Positions 22,871 through 34,314 of a stretch of DNA of 64,000 nt are shown here, piece by piece. This stretch comes from Phocoena phocoena (lineage: Eukaryota; Chordata; Mammalia; Artiodactyla; Phocoenidae). The notes below the pieces were generated by a model. It did not search any database, was not told the origin of the DNA, and saw only the letters and a list, made by a program, of their open reading frames with translations. The DNA lies in assembly GCF_963924675.1 (NCBI RefSeq), contig NC_089232.1, forward strand, positions 46,850,522-46,914,521, given 5' to 3'. Each line of letters begins with the position of its first letter. The first letter of the stretch is position 1. The position numbers were made by a program, and so were the translations under genes.

Positions 22871-24578
22871 ATTCTTTGATCTTTAAAGTCCATTCCACCT
22901 CAAATATTACATTCTACATGAAGTCTTTCTAATTCTGTTGGCCAGTTGTGATTTCATTTTCCTCTGACTCATAATAGAATTCCTGTATGAAACTTAGTTA
23001 ATTTAATTAATGATCTCTTCTGATGTGTAAGATACTATGCTAAGAGTAATTAGAAATATGAATGTGATCAGATATTGATATATGGTCCCAGTAAAGAGTA
23101 CAGCCACATCTAGGAGATAAAATATTTGCATTCTGGTCACATTGCATGCTTTTGTTTTTCCTTTCTGGTTTGTGAAATCAACAGCACTAAATTGCTATTT
23201 TATGGCCTAGTGACATGAACAAAGTCAACAAATATTGGTAGACCTAACTCCAGTCCCAGCCTAAATTATATCTAACTTTGCAATGATCTTAAACTCAAGT
23301 AACAAACCTCATCAATCAAAAATATTGTCGGTTTATTTTTTGTCTTAAATCTTTAAATTTGCAAGTGAAATTTAAAAATTTTCTTAAAACAAGTTAACTC
23401 AAACCACCTGACCTCTTCCTTTCTAATGTTCAAAATCATACATAAAACTCTAGAAGAGGCTTACCTCAAAATTGCCTCATCCATTTCTTACGAAACATGC
23501 AAATCCCTGGAAATTGAATTTCATTTGAGTATTATATTCAACCTTCATACTCAAGCTTTATATAAAAATGCCACTTTTCTATAAGGACTTTCTCTGCATT
23601 TGTAAGGCAGTTGATCCCTCTTTCTGCTCTTACTGTATCATGCTTTAACTCCATAACGGCAATCATCATTTTGAAATGTGGTTAGCTATTTAAGCCTAAC
23701 TCCCTCCATAAACTGTAAATTTGTTAATGCTGTAGACTATGCTGGATTTCTCTGTGTATTCAGATTCTAGCTTATATTGTTTTTGTTGTAAAATCAATTT
23801 GAGCAGATGTTATGAATTTTAAATAACTCAGTGAGCATTACTGATTGTCTATTACTGATAGAAAGTAGGTGTTTTCTGGTATTCGTAAAATATTTTTATA
23901 GAATTTAGAAAAGCAACTAATGCAAGCATTTTAAGGTTAATTTTGCTTTATCTTATGCTTTCTCACAAAAAGGAATGTTATTTTGATTATTTAATATGCA
24001 GTATCTTAGTTCTTTTACATTGGTTAAATTAAAATAATACCTTTTTTACCATTAACGATTATATGTGAGTTTTTAAAAATAATTTATTTTCATTGCTCAC
24101 TTTAAAGAATTATTTAAACTTAACTATTATCTCATTTATAAATTGTCACTGCAGAAAAAAAATATTAAGGAGCCAAACTTAGAACAAATGTGAGTGTGTG
24201 TGTATATATATGTATATACACATACATATATTTATAATGTTTAGTGCATAACCTTGTAGAGATAGATAGAGTTTCTGAGAAAACATATATTTTAATAGAG
24301 TGTACAGAATTTTCTCTATAATAGAGAAAAATCTGTGGAAAAATATTTTTTGTAATTTCTAGTCATTTATTTTTTGCCAGAGTTTGATAGCTTCCTAAAA
24401 TAATCTTTTTAGAAAATAAAGTGTCCAATTTAAAATGATATTTGTAGTGGATAAGAATTGAAAAATCCAAAGGACAGTATTTAAATCTCTTTATCACTGC
24501 TACAGCTTGAACCAAAATGAATGCCCAGTTCTATAGGAAATTTGTTTCAAGCCTATGATAGATAAGTCATTTAACCAC
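22871..24578. other. Anonymous AT-rich sequence
   Basis: No gene or confident repeat family is seen. Alternating TG/TA dinucleotides occur at about 24190-24235. The stretch at 22980-23090 has a faint L2-like look but is too decayed to call. Confidence 0.5.
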
Positions 24579-25209
24579 TGACAAAGACTCTTTCCTTGAC
24601 CAAACTTTAGTCAGGATCCTCTGAATTCTCTTCTCAACTTGACCCTGACTTTTGGGACTCTGTGATTATCTTTTTTTTTGTGGTACGCGGGCCTCTCACT
24701 ATTGTGACCTCTCCCGTTGCGGAGCACAGGCTCCGGACGCGCAGGCTCAGCGGCTATGGCTCACGGGCCCAGCCCCTCCGCGGCATGTGGGATCTTCGCG
24801 AACCGGGGCATGAACCCGTGTCCCCTGCATCGCCAGGCGGACTCTCAACCACTGCGCCACCAGGGAAGCCCTGTGATTATCTTTATTTGTCCAATTTTAG
24901 CAAGAATTCTTCTAATTTGGTTTATACGGAACCCCCTATCCTTGATATCTGATCATTTTCCATATCTAACTGGGTTCCTCATGTTCCACTATCCCCAGGT
25001 AATGTTTGATCATGTTTGATCATTCCTCTTAGTAATTTTCATCCACTGACCCCCTACCCTATTCCTGGGCTATAAATTCCCAATTTTACTTGTTGTATTC
25101 AGAGTTGAACCTGATCTCTCTCCCCTGCTACAAAATCATTTGTAGTAGTCACCAGGAATAAAGTCTGCCTTACCAACCTTAACAAGTGTCATAAGTTTTT
25201 TATTTAACA
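24579..25209 (+). mobile_element. Solo ERV LTR carrying a SINE insertion
   Basis: The LTR begins with TGACAAAGACTCTTTCC at 24579 and ends ...TATTTAACA at 25209. It has a TATA-like CTATAAAT near 25071, an AATAAA signal near 25159 and a U5-like end (GTCTGCCTTACC, AACAAGTGTC). Removing the SINE at 24674-24870 and one copy of its duplication leaves about 420 bp, a normal LTR length. No primer-binding site or retroviral frame follows, so it is solo. It looks like class I but I cannot name the family. Confidence 0.7.
24674..24870 (-). mobile_element. CHR-type SINE, short form, antisense, inside an LTR
   Basis: On the minus strand it starts GGGCTTCCCTGGTGGCGCAG at 24870 and runs to a short A-tail at 24674. 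A perfect 14-bp target duplication, CTGTGATTATCTTT, lies at 24660-24673 and 24871-24884. It retains CpG-rich segments (TCCGGACGCGCAGGCTC on the plus strand), which suggests a young copy. The frames of about 100 residues across it are artefacts. Confidence 0.94.
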
Positions 25210-26489
25210 TCACTCTAGGCTTCAGTTTTTTGGGTTGTTTTTTTTTAATCTTTAAAAGTAGGGAGCAAATGATTTTTTAAATGCCCTTCCAGATATAACA
25301 TGTGTAATTTTTGTGTTAACTTTTAAATCACTTTATAGGGAAGACCTTGGTAGGTATTTTCCTGTTAGATTTAAAAAGAGGAAATAATATCTATTCTGCT
25401 CTATTTTTACATATTGTTCTTTATGCTTCCAACAATGCTATTAAACAGTGATAATACTGTATTACAGATGAAAATGGAGAAATCATCAAATTAAAAAAGA
25501 AAAACCCTATTTCCAAACCACACAGCTAGTAAATAATTCAATCAAGATTTAACCCCAAGGCTGTTTCCATAAATCACTGTGTATACCTCTGGCAAGTTAT
25601 CTTTAAGTTCTATTAAAAACCTGCAGTGCTTAAGTTTAATATAAATGTTTAATATATGATATATTTGGCTCTAGATTATCTAGGGCATCTTCCTCATCCC
25701 CCTTTCCCCTAACCACAATCTCAAACCTAAGTTTACTTTTAGCAAAATATACCTAAGATTTACCCCAGAGTCATATTCTAAATTGCTCCCCTATTGTCAT
25801 ATCAGGAATGCTCTTTTGGACCTACATTAGGTGAAAATGTATTGATATATTGAGAAAATAAAGTTGTTTTGACACAATTAGAGGTTCCAAGATGGAAGAA
25901 GCACTTGTTAGGGAACCTTAAAGTGTTACATTCCATTGGCTCTTTTTACATGTAATTTCATAAAGCAGCATTTCATTCTTCCAGTGATAAAAAAAATTAC
26001 ATTATGAATGCCAAAGTAATGACTGCACTCCACCACCCTGTGTTATTTAAGTCTGTTAATTGCTTTATTTTGAATCCCTGTGGTTTGGTTAATTGAGGTG
26101 ATCAAAGTTCTTTGAAAATCTTCTTACTCTTACTCTTGGCTTTTGATGAGTCACTTTGAAGTGGCTTGGGTGCCACTGTGAAACCTCAAGAAATAGAGTC
26201 CTAGCTCACTACTTGTCTCTGTATTGGAAGGCTCTGGAACTTCTAAGATCCAGGGGCTAAATCTTATTTAGATGCTTCCCAGGAGAATCCTGGAATCAGA
26301 GTACAATGATGTGGTTTAACATTATGCAAAACTAAACTCTTCAAAACTACCTCTCAAGACATTCTGAATATCATTGTGCAATACTGATAGCCAATTCTAG
26401 CATGCTTATATTCCAGACTATCTGGGAATTCAAGCAACAAAAGACATACACTTCACAAAAAGATTGTCTTGAAAAAAACAGTTATTTCA
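25210..26489. other. Anonymous sequence with antisense MIR-like patch
   Basis: Around 25430-25570 the sequence resembles antisense MIR (TTACAGATGAAAATGGAGAAAT, CACACAGCTAGTAAATAAT). Positions 25990-26300 show no repeat I recognise and include closely spaced TCF/LEF-like words (GATCAAAG near 26100 and CTTTGAA near 26111 and 26154). No coding sequence is recognised. Confidence 0.45.
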
Positions 26490-27015
26490 CCAAACGTGAA
26501 TCTAAGGGTTGCTGTAAAGGGATTTTGCCGATGTAATTATTGTCCCTAATTAGTTGACTTTAAGTTAATCAAAATGAAGATTATCCTAGGTACAACTGAT
26601 GTAATCAGGTCAGTCCTTAGAAGAAATCAGGGAGATACTAAGCAGCAGTAATTTTCCTTCTTCTTACCTTGTAGAATCAAACAACTGTATTGTATATTGC
26701 CAATGGAGGCAGCCCATGTTGCAAGTAACCTCTTGGAGCAGAGCGCAGTTCCAGACTGACAGCCAGCAAGTAAATGGGGATGTCAGGCCTAGGTTTGCAA
26801 AGACCTGAATTCTGACAACAACCAGTGATCTTGGAAGAGAACTTCAGATGACATCAGAGCTTAGCTATCATCTTGATTTAGCCTGGTGAGACGCTAGGCA
26901 GAGAAACCATAAGGATTGTACCCAGACTTATGGAAGCAATGAGCTAATAAATTTGTGTTGTTTTAAGCCATTAAGTTTGTGATCATTTGTTTGATAGCAA
27001 TAGAAAACAAATATA
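26490..27015 (+). mobile_element. MaLR LTR (MLT1-like), sense
   Basis: The order of blocks is that of MLT1 LTRs: GATTTTGCCGATGTAATTAT, TTGACTTTAAGTTAATCAAAA, GATTATCCTAGG, GACAGCCAGCAAG, ACCTGAATTCTGACAACAACC, then TAATAAATTTGTGTTGTTTT, AAGCCATTAAGTTTGTG and TAGCAATAGAAAACAAATA. The AATAAA near 26947 is the LTR polyadenylation signal. It is old and solo. MLT1 belongs to the non-autonomous ERVL-MaLR group of mammals. Confidence 0.88.
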
Positions 27016-27428
27016 AGGGTATAGTGAAAAAAAATAGAAGACAAGTCTAGAATATAGAATAGAAATAGAGTATAAAATGTAAAGATAGATTCACTCCTGC
27101 CTAGAATCTTCAGTGATTGTTTGTAATCAATTCCTTTCCTTTCAAATTTGTTAGTATGAAAATGATGATGTTACCTAATTTTATATTTGCCTCTCAAATT
27201 GTATTTAGAATGTATGTGCACATTTTCATTAATATCAACTTTTTATTTGGCTCAAGCTGTGAAGCTATTTTTACCAACTCTTTTCTTATGATATGTACAT
27301 GTGTTTTCTTTTTTCTAATTAGATACAAATATGTTGGACACTTCTGATAATGTGCTGAAATATGTTGTTCACATTTCTGTTTTGGAGAATTTAGAAACAT
27401 TAATTTTCACATATCAATCGTTGATTTT
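27016..27428. other. Anonymous AT-rich sequence
   Basis: Short frames on both strands show no family features. No repeat is confidently recognised. Confidence 0.45.
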
Positions 27429-27441
27429 AAAAGGTAATTGG

Positions 27442-27742
27442 GGGACTTCCCTGGTGGCACAGTGGTTAAGAATCTGCCTGCCAATGCAGGGCACAGGGGT
27501 TCAAGCTCTGGTCCGGGAAGATCCCACATGCCGCAGAGCAACTAAGCCCGTGCGCCACAACTACCGAGCCCACGTGCCACAACTACTGAAGCCCGCATGC
27601 CTAGAGCCTGTGCTCTGCAACAAGAAAAGCCACCACAATGCGAAGCCCTCACACTGCAATGAAGAGTAGCCCCTGCTTGCTGCAACTAGAGAAAAGCTCA
27701 CACACAGCAACGAAGACCCAACGAGCCAAAAAAAAAAAAAAA
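27442..27742 (+). mobile_element. CHR-type SINE, long form
   Basis: It begins GGGGACTTCCCTGGTGGCAC and ends with an A-tail. The target duplication AAAAGGTAATTGG lies at 27429-27441 and 27743-27755. It carries the long 3' extension with repeated CCACAACTACTGAAGCCC-like units and ends CGAAGACCCAACGAGCC. It is more diverged than the short-form copies, consistent with an older subfamily. Confidence 0.94.
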
Positions 27743-28269
27743 AAAAGGTAATTGGTTTATTAATGTCTCTTGCTCAACTTCTATGAGTAGTTTATGAAAT
27801 CCAAGCTATATTTAAAAGTAAAATAATGTTTATTACTTTTTCTAAACATTTTACATGTATCACAGGTATACTGTAGAGATTTTGAAAACTTTAGAAAATA
27901 AAAGTTATTTGGGACTGAAAAATATAATTTATCTGAAATATGACTAATAACATGGCTGATTATTATATGCCTTTAAACTCTTCTACCAGCATGTGTATCG
28001 CTCCACGTTTAAATATTGCAATCAATTCTGTATGCTTTTGTGTCTGCTTTTCTACCTAAATTCATAAATATTTTACATGTTATTTTTATTCCCCAACATT
28101 ATACTACATAGAGATATAGATGTAGTTGTGGTAATTACAAATATTCTTTAAAGAAAAGTGAAAAAACACAAATGAACCTAAAGAAAATAGAATTTTTAAA
28201 CTGTGTATAATATTATCATCCTGGAATGCTTTTAAATATAAAAATGGAATCATATCTCTCATACTTGGT

Positions 28270-28755
28270 ATATTTGTTTCTTATTAACACTGTTACAAAC
28301 TTGGTGGCTTGAAACATCAGCAAATTTATCTTTACAATTTTATAGGTCTAAAGTCCAAAATGGGTTCACTGGGCCCAAGTGTTGATGAGACTGCATTCTT
28401 CTGGGGGACTTTTGGTGAAAATTAGTTTTCTTGCCTTTCTCAGCTTCTATAGGCTTCTGGTATTCCTTGGTTTGTGGGTCCCTTCCATCTTCAAAGTCAG
28501 CCATGTAGCATCTTCAGATGTTTCTCTGACTCATGCACTGACACGTCTGCCAAGCTTGTTCATTTTTAAGAGCCCTTGTGAATACTTTGAGTACAGGTGG
28601 ATAATCCAGGACAATCTCCTCATATCAAGGTCAGATGATTGGCAACTTAATTCTATCTGCAACCTTAATTCCACACTGTCATATAACATAACACATACAT
28701 AGGTTATGAAGGTTAGGACATGGACATTTTCAAGGGCCATTATTCTATATATTAC
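28270..28755 (-). mobile_element. MaLR-like LTR, antisense
   Basis: The plus strand shows the reverse complement of a MaLR-type LTR: CTTGGTGGCTTGAAACATCAGC, AATTTATCTTTACAATTTTATAG, CTTCTGGTATTCCTTGGTTTG, GATAATCCAGGACAATCTC and GGTTAGGACATGGACATTTTC. Frames of 84 and 107 residues on the two strands fall inside it and are artefacts. Confidence 0.7.
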
Positions 28756-29069
28756 TCTTGATATTTGCTTTTCACATAGTACCATGTATTCTGATACCTA
28801 TATACATTCATATTTATCAATCTTCTTAGTGATTTCATAGATTCTTTTACATGGATGCACCAATTTTCCTTTCACCAGGTAATCTCTTGGCACTTGGTGT
28901 ATTTAACTTGTTTCCTAGTTTTCACTTATATAAATGAATAATAGTCATTTAATAATTTATTTAGATATCTTTTTATCATCCATGTGCAACAGTCAAAAAT
29001 AATTTGTTGTAGAAAAATTGTTCAATTTCTACATATGAAAAGCATTAGAAGTCAATGCTCAATAGACAT

Positions 29070-29275
29070 TCTTGAATCAGAACATCCGGATTCAAAACCC
29101 TGTCTCATCAATTACTGTCTGTTTGATCTTAGACAAGTCACAGAATCATTGAGTCACAGTTTCCCCATTTGCAATAACATCTACCATTAAGATTGTTATG
29201 AGATTTGAACGTACTGATTCTGTATAATGCTTAGAAGACTGTCTGGCCTGTACTACATAATAATCATTGCAACGG
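29070..29275 (+). mobile_element. MIR SINE, sense
   Basis: MIR features in order: a tRNA-related head (ATCCGGATTCAAAACCCTG), the core (GATCTTAGACAAGTCAC, AGTCACAGTTTCCCCATTTGC) and a 3' end (TTGTTATGAGATTTGAACG). A short antisense L2-like scrap (GTGCTTGGCTAGGTGTTAG) follows at about 29285-29365. Confidence 0.8.
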
Positions 29276-29480
29276 TGGTCCAAGTGCTTGGCTAGGTGTT
29301 AGATATGCAACCATGAACAAAACATCACAATCCTTGACTTTCAGAAGCATAAAATCTACTGGCCCGTGCATATTTGGTAACAAGTGTATTTATATTCAAA
29401 TGATAAATTCCTAAGCACAGAATTGCTAAATAAAATGGTACTATAAATTTAGTGCTTTTTGGTAAATATTATAAAGCATT

Positions 29481-30827
29481 TAATTATATGGTCTCTCTAG
29501 TATAAATCATTTGGTTTTCCCTTATGATTTCATCAGCTAGAACTTATAATGTTACGTGGTTGTACATGCAGGCATTGTAGTATTGGCTCAGATTTTAATT
29601 AGAATGATATAGTGTGGCCTGGTTTTGAAATTGTGTTGGCAGTTGATTTGGAAACAAACAATTTTCTTCATTTATGGAAATAAAACCCTTGACAGGATTT
29701 TAAATTATATAATTTATTACTCAAAAATGTACATCAAATTTTACTGAATTTGTATTTGGCATCTACTGAGAGATTTTTATAGATTTTTTCCTCCCTAATG
29801 GTCTATGAATATAGCAGACATTAAAATACATCCTAATATGTAATCACTTAGAAAAACACTTACTCGTGTCATAGTCTTACCTCTGTGTTTTCCTAGAAAA
29901 CAATGCACACTGCAATATTTTGTTGGATGATGCAATGCCAATGTAGACTCAAAACACAAAACGAGGCAGGGAAGGAGGGGAAGCAAATAAAGGAGGTATG
30001 TTTCTGAGTGGCTTCACCTTAGTAATAAGTGAGGCTACTTTTTAGTTTTGCAACGCATCTTCAAAAGCCTAATGGATTATGGCATCCACGAGAAATAAAA
30101 GGGAAAGAATATATCCCCCACTCCTTCTTGTCACCCCTATCTCATTTCTAAAGTCCACTCTAAAGGGACTTAGGTCACATGCACATTCATGTTTACAGGT
30201 CTGTCCTCTTCAGGTAGCCACTGACGTAAGATAGGTTCTCTAGGTGGCAATGTTCCCAGTGCACAGATGCAGTATGTACCCTCTTTATTGGATAGCACCA
30301 CACAGCCTGTGAAGCTCCTGCACCTATAATTGTGGCCTGAGAAGCCATGGAGTGATCTGTATTTAGGAAACAAGCTTGGAGAGTGTGTGTGTGTATATTT
30401 GTGTGTGTGTGTGCACACACGCGTGTTCACAGTGGTGGGGGTGGGGAGAGTGATCAAATGATTTCATTAAAGATTGACTAGTACAATTATGTGGTGTTAG
30501 TCCTTAAATGTATGTTAGATGCTTTACAGAAAATTTTGCTTTAATGTACTTTCCAAGCTCTATATTTTTATTTTATTTTAATTGGTATGCATGAATATTT
30601 TAAACATCATATACTTTTGTATTGTTTGTTTTCACCAAATATGAGAGTTTTGAAGGGTTTATAATATTTTTAAATCTATCCACTGTGGTATCTGACATAC
30701 TGTATTTTTAAGCAATGCTATTTTTCATAATTCTTTGGTCATTTAAAAGAAATTTTAGGAGGCAGTTGCTAAGTTAGTAGGCTGAATTTAATATATGGAA
30801 ATAAAAGGACCTCTTAAAATCAGTGCA
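29481..30827. other. Anonymous sequence with a GT microsatellite
   Basis: No gene or confident transposon is seen. An interrupted (GT)n tract runs at 30382-30425. Minus-strand frames of 75 and 95 residues across it are Thr/His-rich artefacts of the repeat. Confidence 0.5.
30382..30425. repeat. Interrupted (GT)n/(CA)n microsatellite
   Basis: Two GT runs separated by 'atattt', followed by a short CACACACGCGTG turn. Confidence 0.9.
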
Positions 30828-31132
30828 GGGCTTCCCTGGTGGCGCAGTGGTTGAGAATCTGCCTGCTAATGCAGGGGACACGGGTTCGAGCCCTGGTTTG
30901 GGAAGATCCCACATGCCGCGGAGCAACTAGGCCCGTGAGCCACAACTACTGAGCCTGCGCGTCTGGAGCCTGTGCTCCGCAACAAGAGAGGCCGAGATAG
31001 TGAGAGGCCCGCGCACCGCCGTGAAGAGTGGCCCCCGCTTGCCACAACTAGAGAAAGCCCTCGCACGGAAATGAAGACCCAACACAGCCAAAAATAAATA
31101 AATAAGTTAATTACTTTAAAAAAAAAAAAAAA
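30828..31132 (+). mobile_element. CHR-type SINE, long form, well preserved
   Basis: The head GGCTTCCCTGGTGGCGCAGTGG and an intact B-box-like GGTTCGAGCCC near 30882 mark the tRNA-Glu-derived pol III promoter. The copy extends through GAAGAGTGGCCCCCGCTTG and AAGACCCAACACAGCC to a mixed AATAAATAAATAAG and poly(A) tail. The 12-bp target duplication AAAATCAGTGCA lies at 30816-30827 and 31133-31144. The 96-residue minus-strand frame is not a gene. Confidence 0.94.
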
Positions 31133-31144
31133 AAAATCAGTGCA

Positions 31145-32009
31145 AAGTTTATGCACTGATTCAGGGAAGGGAGAAAGGATGAGACTTAGCTAATATTTGT
31201 ACTTTTCACCTTTGGTCAAATGTCCTGCTTCATGACAACATCCCAATGCTGACTCATTTTGGGGGAACATTATGGTTTTGTTTTTCGGAGATCTCAGGAG
31301 GTACCGCCACACTGTAAAATTATTTAACATAGGTAAAAAACCGAAGTGGAATTGAATTTGATTCTACAGCTACTCCCTCTCTCTCTTGCCCTGCTATTGT
31401 GCCTGGATTGTCTCCTGTCTCTAGACTTTTCCAGTTGAGAGGCTAATATCGGCCTCAAACTTCTCAAACTCCAAAAGATTGCAGTCAAGGTTTTAAAGGA
31501 TTACATCACCCACCATCTGGATATCAGCACAGTGTGGTCGAGAATTTTCTGAGTGTCATCGAATGCAGCTGGAGAAGAGGAAGGAGGCTCCCCTAATCTC
31601 TTTCAGTGGATGTCTTGGGCATCCCTCTCATATGGCATAGGTGAGAGTCCCTTTTTTTCTTACTCAAAAGGGGATGGGAGAGGAAACTAACAGTGCTTTC
31701 CAGGCCTGCACATTTCTTCTAAACGTCCACCTTCTCTAATAAAGTGTCAGAGTTCTCTATTGAATAGTGTGGAACAGAGAGAGGGGATAGATCAGCTTAG
31801 TTGTCTAATAATGTGAAGCAGTTGTCTTTTGAATATGAAATTTCATATCCATCATTGCTACTGACTTTGGGGTTGAGAGACAATAGGAATAATCCCTCCC
31901 ACTTAATGTTGTAATTATTACACAGTTTGCAATTTTCCTCACAAATGATCTTGGTCTCACTGTGACACAGCACCCTAGACTGTCATTTCTTTGATACAGA
32001 GAACAAATA
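31145..32009. other. Anonymous sequence, low repeat content
   Basis: I recognise no repeat or coding exon. A splice-donor-like CATAGGTGAGAG occurs near 31640 after a GC-moderate stretch, but the region upstream has no long open frame, so I do not call an exon. Confidence 0.4.
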
Positions 32010-32215
32010 ATTACAAGAAACTGAGTACTTCCTAGGTGTTGGTACTATGTTAACCACTTTTACAGATCATCTCATATAATCTTCAAAATAATATTATGAA
32101 GTAGATATAATAGTTATTGTATTTATCACCCTTTAATAAAGTCCTTTTAGAGCACATAACTTGCTTACTATTGCAGCTAGCCAGTAGCTAAGCTAAGATG
32201 TGGACTCAATGTTTG
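32010..32215 (-). mobile_element. MIR-like SINE, antisense
   Basis: The plus strand resembles the reverse complement of MIR: CTGAGTACTTCCTAGGTGTTG, CAGATCATCTCATATAATCTTC, GAAGTAGATATAATAG and CTTGCTTACTATTGCAGC. Divergence is high. Confidence 0.65.
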
Positions 32216-32574
32216 AATAGTGTATCTGTCATCTTAAAAACCATAGTATACTGTGAATGGCTTTTGGCTATATGACATGTCTTGGAATGAGGTCTTGTGT
32301 GTTTGTTGTACTTTAGGAGTTCTTAATCTATTCATCTATTAACTCTTGTGGGAATAAAATTATTTTCCAATCTCTTGGATTTTTAAAGTTTTAAAAGTAT
32401 ACTTTTCAGGAGGAAGCTAACAGATTTTATAACATTCTTAGGGATGCATGTGGTGAAAAATTACTTATATACTTTTCATTTCTAGCATTGTTTCTTTCTC
32501 TAAGTTTAGACTCCTATTCCAAAAGAGTGGAAGAGTTGGGATGCTTGTATGATTCTTATCATATCTTCAACAAT

Positions 32575-33060
32575 AAGCATTTATTTGGCAATGCTTGTGT
32601 GTAAGACAGTATAGTAATTATTAGAACTACCAGAACATAAATAAATTTATGACATGATCTCTGGCCTCATGGAGTTTACAGTCTAGTTTAAAATGACATG
32701 AAACTTATATAAAAAGAAAAGGTAAAAAATATAAGGTAGCCTACAATAAGTTTCTATAATTAAGGCAATAAATGCTTTAAAAATTCAAGAGCTGTATTTA
32801 ATTTGTATGGACTGTTTAGTCAGGAAAATTTTCTTAATCAGCATTCTTATTATTGGTTACTATATAAACAAATAATGGTCATGAGAGGAGAAAGGCATTT
32901 CAGACAAAGAAGAGACTGAAGTACTAAATACAGGGCCAGGCTTGCACAGATAATGTTTGAAAAAAGTCTTGCATAGTGCCTGTTGTAAAGCAGTGGAGAA
33001 GAATTTGGAGAATTGGGTTAGCGCCTAGGTTTTAAAGGTCTTGAATAACTTCTTAACATG
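32575..33060 (-). mobile_element. L2 fragment, antisense
   Basis: Antisense L2 blocks appear in order: CATGATCTCTGGCCTCATGGAG, TTTACAGTCTAGTTT, AAAGGCATTTCAGACAAAGAAG and CAGGGCCAGGCTTGCAC, ending near TTTTAAAGGTCTTGAATAAC. No frame survives. Confidence 0.65.
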
Positions 33061-33269
33061 TGGAATAACTCAAGGATCATTAGTATGAGAAGACTATATG
33101 TAATAATATTAGACTAGGAGTGGGGTGGGAGGAAAGAAACTGAAGGAGAAAAATAACAGGAAGTTATTTATGGAAAAGAAAATTGTAGGAATCTAAACTT
33201 ACTGTTTGTATCATTGAGAAGCTTATCCTTATTTATATTCATGTTACTGTTTTTCTCCTAAGGCAGAAC

Positions 33270-33500
33270 ATGCTGGTGATTCTGAACACACAAGAGAGCC
33301 AGACTGCCTGGTTTGAATTTTAGTTTTCTTATCTGCAACCTAGTCATAAAAACAGTACTATCTCGTTAGGTTATTTTGAGGATTAAATGAATTAATATGT
33401 GTTATTAACAAATAATAATTATGTGTTAAGCATCTAGAAGGGTGCTTAACTCCAAGTAAATATCATTCAGCATTAGCTGTCATTATTATCATTCCTCAAG
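33270..33500 (+). mobile_element. MIR SINE, sense, internally deleted
   Basis: It shows the MIR start (GAGAGCCAGACTGCCTGGTTTG), then GTTTTCTTATCTGCAACC, TGAGGATTAAATGAATTAATA and a 3' end at AGCATTAGCTGTCATTATTAT. Part of the central core is missing. Confidence 0.75.
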
Positions 33501-33689
33501 TAATTTTTCAAAGGTTTGAAAGCATATAGCAGATAGTGAAAGACGAGATTTTCCTGTTATTGTCCCCCTTCAGGGACTTCCAACCACAATTTATGAATAG
33601 AGCAAGTTACTCAAGGTCTGTAATCCTGAAATTTCTTCTCCATTAAAAGGGAATAGTAGTTACTTATCTTACGTAACTGCCACCATATA

Positions 33690-34080
33690 CGCTTTGGACA
33701 ACTTCCCATTTCCCTTTCCCTCAGCTTCTGGCAACCACCATTCTATTCTCTGCTTCTATGGGTTTGATTACTTTAGAGTAATGGCAGGATTTACTTCTTT
33801 TTAAAGGTTGAATAATATTCCATTGCATGTATATAACATCTGCTATTCAACACAGTGCCCATAGTTATGATACTGTCTTGTGCACTTACAAATTTGTTGA
33901 GGGTAGATCTAATGTTAAGTATTCTTAATACAACATATACACATACACATAAAACAATACAGAACAGAACAAAACAGAAAAAAGCAAAATGGAACTCCAA
34001 AAGGGCCAAGGAAACTTTTGGAGTGATGGATATGCCTATTACCTTGTTGGTGGTGCTGCTTTCCTGGGTGTGTATATGCG

Positions 34081-34125
<45 letters not shown>

Positions 34126-34195
34126 AAACTCATCAAATTGTATATTTACATATGTGCAATTTTTTGTATATCAATTATACCTCAATAAAGCTGTT
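33690..34195. mobile_element. 5'-inverted (twin-primed) old L1 3' end
   Basis: The left part, 33690 to about 33845, is L1 3'-region sequence in antisense (TGGCAACCACCATTCTATTCTC, GAATAATATTCCATTGCATG). The right part, to about 34195, is L1 3' UTR in sense (GCACTTACAAATTTGTTGAG, AACTTTTGGAGTGATGGATATG, then CAATTATACCTCAATAAAGCTG), interrupted by a (TG)18 microsatellite. Antisense followed by sense with the tail at the right is the signature of twin priming during insertion. Frames across the repeat are artefacts. Confidence 0.72.
34087..34122. repeat. (TG)18 microsatellite
   Basis: 36 bp of uninterrupted TG inside an old L1 3' UTR. Likely polymorphic. It is the source of Val/Cys-rich and Thr/His-rich false frames. 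Confidence 0.96.
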
Positions 34196-34314
34196 AGTGG
34201 AAGAATAGTAAAATTACTATGTATACCGGATAAAATCTGTAAGGTAAGTAATATATCAGTGAGACCTGATGCATGATAGGTCCTCAATCATTGTCAAGTT
34301 TTTATTTTTGTATC

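Larger units (their letters stand above)
27756..29480 (-). mobile_element. Ancient antisense LINE fragments split by later repeats
   Basis: Parts of 27950-28265, 28760-29000 and 29366-29480 read like the reverse complement of an old L1-type ORF2/3' end (CTTGTTTCCTAGTTTTCACTTATA, ATAAATTCCTAAGCACAGAATTGCTAAATAAAATGG). They appear to have been one element, later split by a MaLR-like LTR (28270-28755) and by a MIR with an adjacent L2 scrap (29070-29365). Sequence decay is heavy and the assignment rests on short blocks. Confidence 0.5.

Noticed and set aside
22474..22932. A 152-residue plus-strand frame with hydrophobic segments resembling a membrane protein
   Set aside because: It is the wrong-strand reading of an antisense L1 ORF2 fragment; the DNA matches the reverse complement of L1.
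30828..30900. A possible host tRNA gene at the head of a SINE
   Set aside because: The tRNA-Glu-like head is part of the SINE with its tail and target duplication, and it cannot be a stand-alone tRNA gene.
31380..31660. A candidate exon ending at a CATAGGTGAGAG splice-donor-like site
   Set aside because: No open frame of useful length leads into it and no acceptor is convincing.
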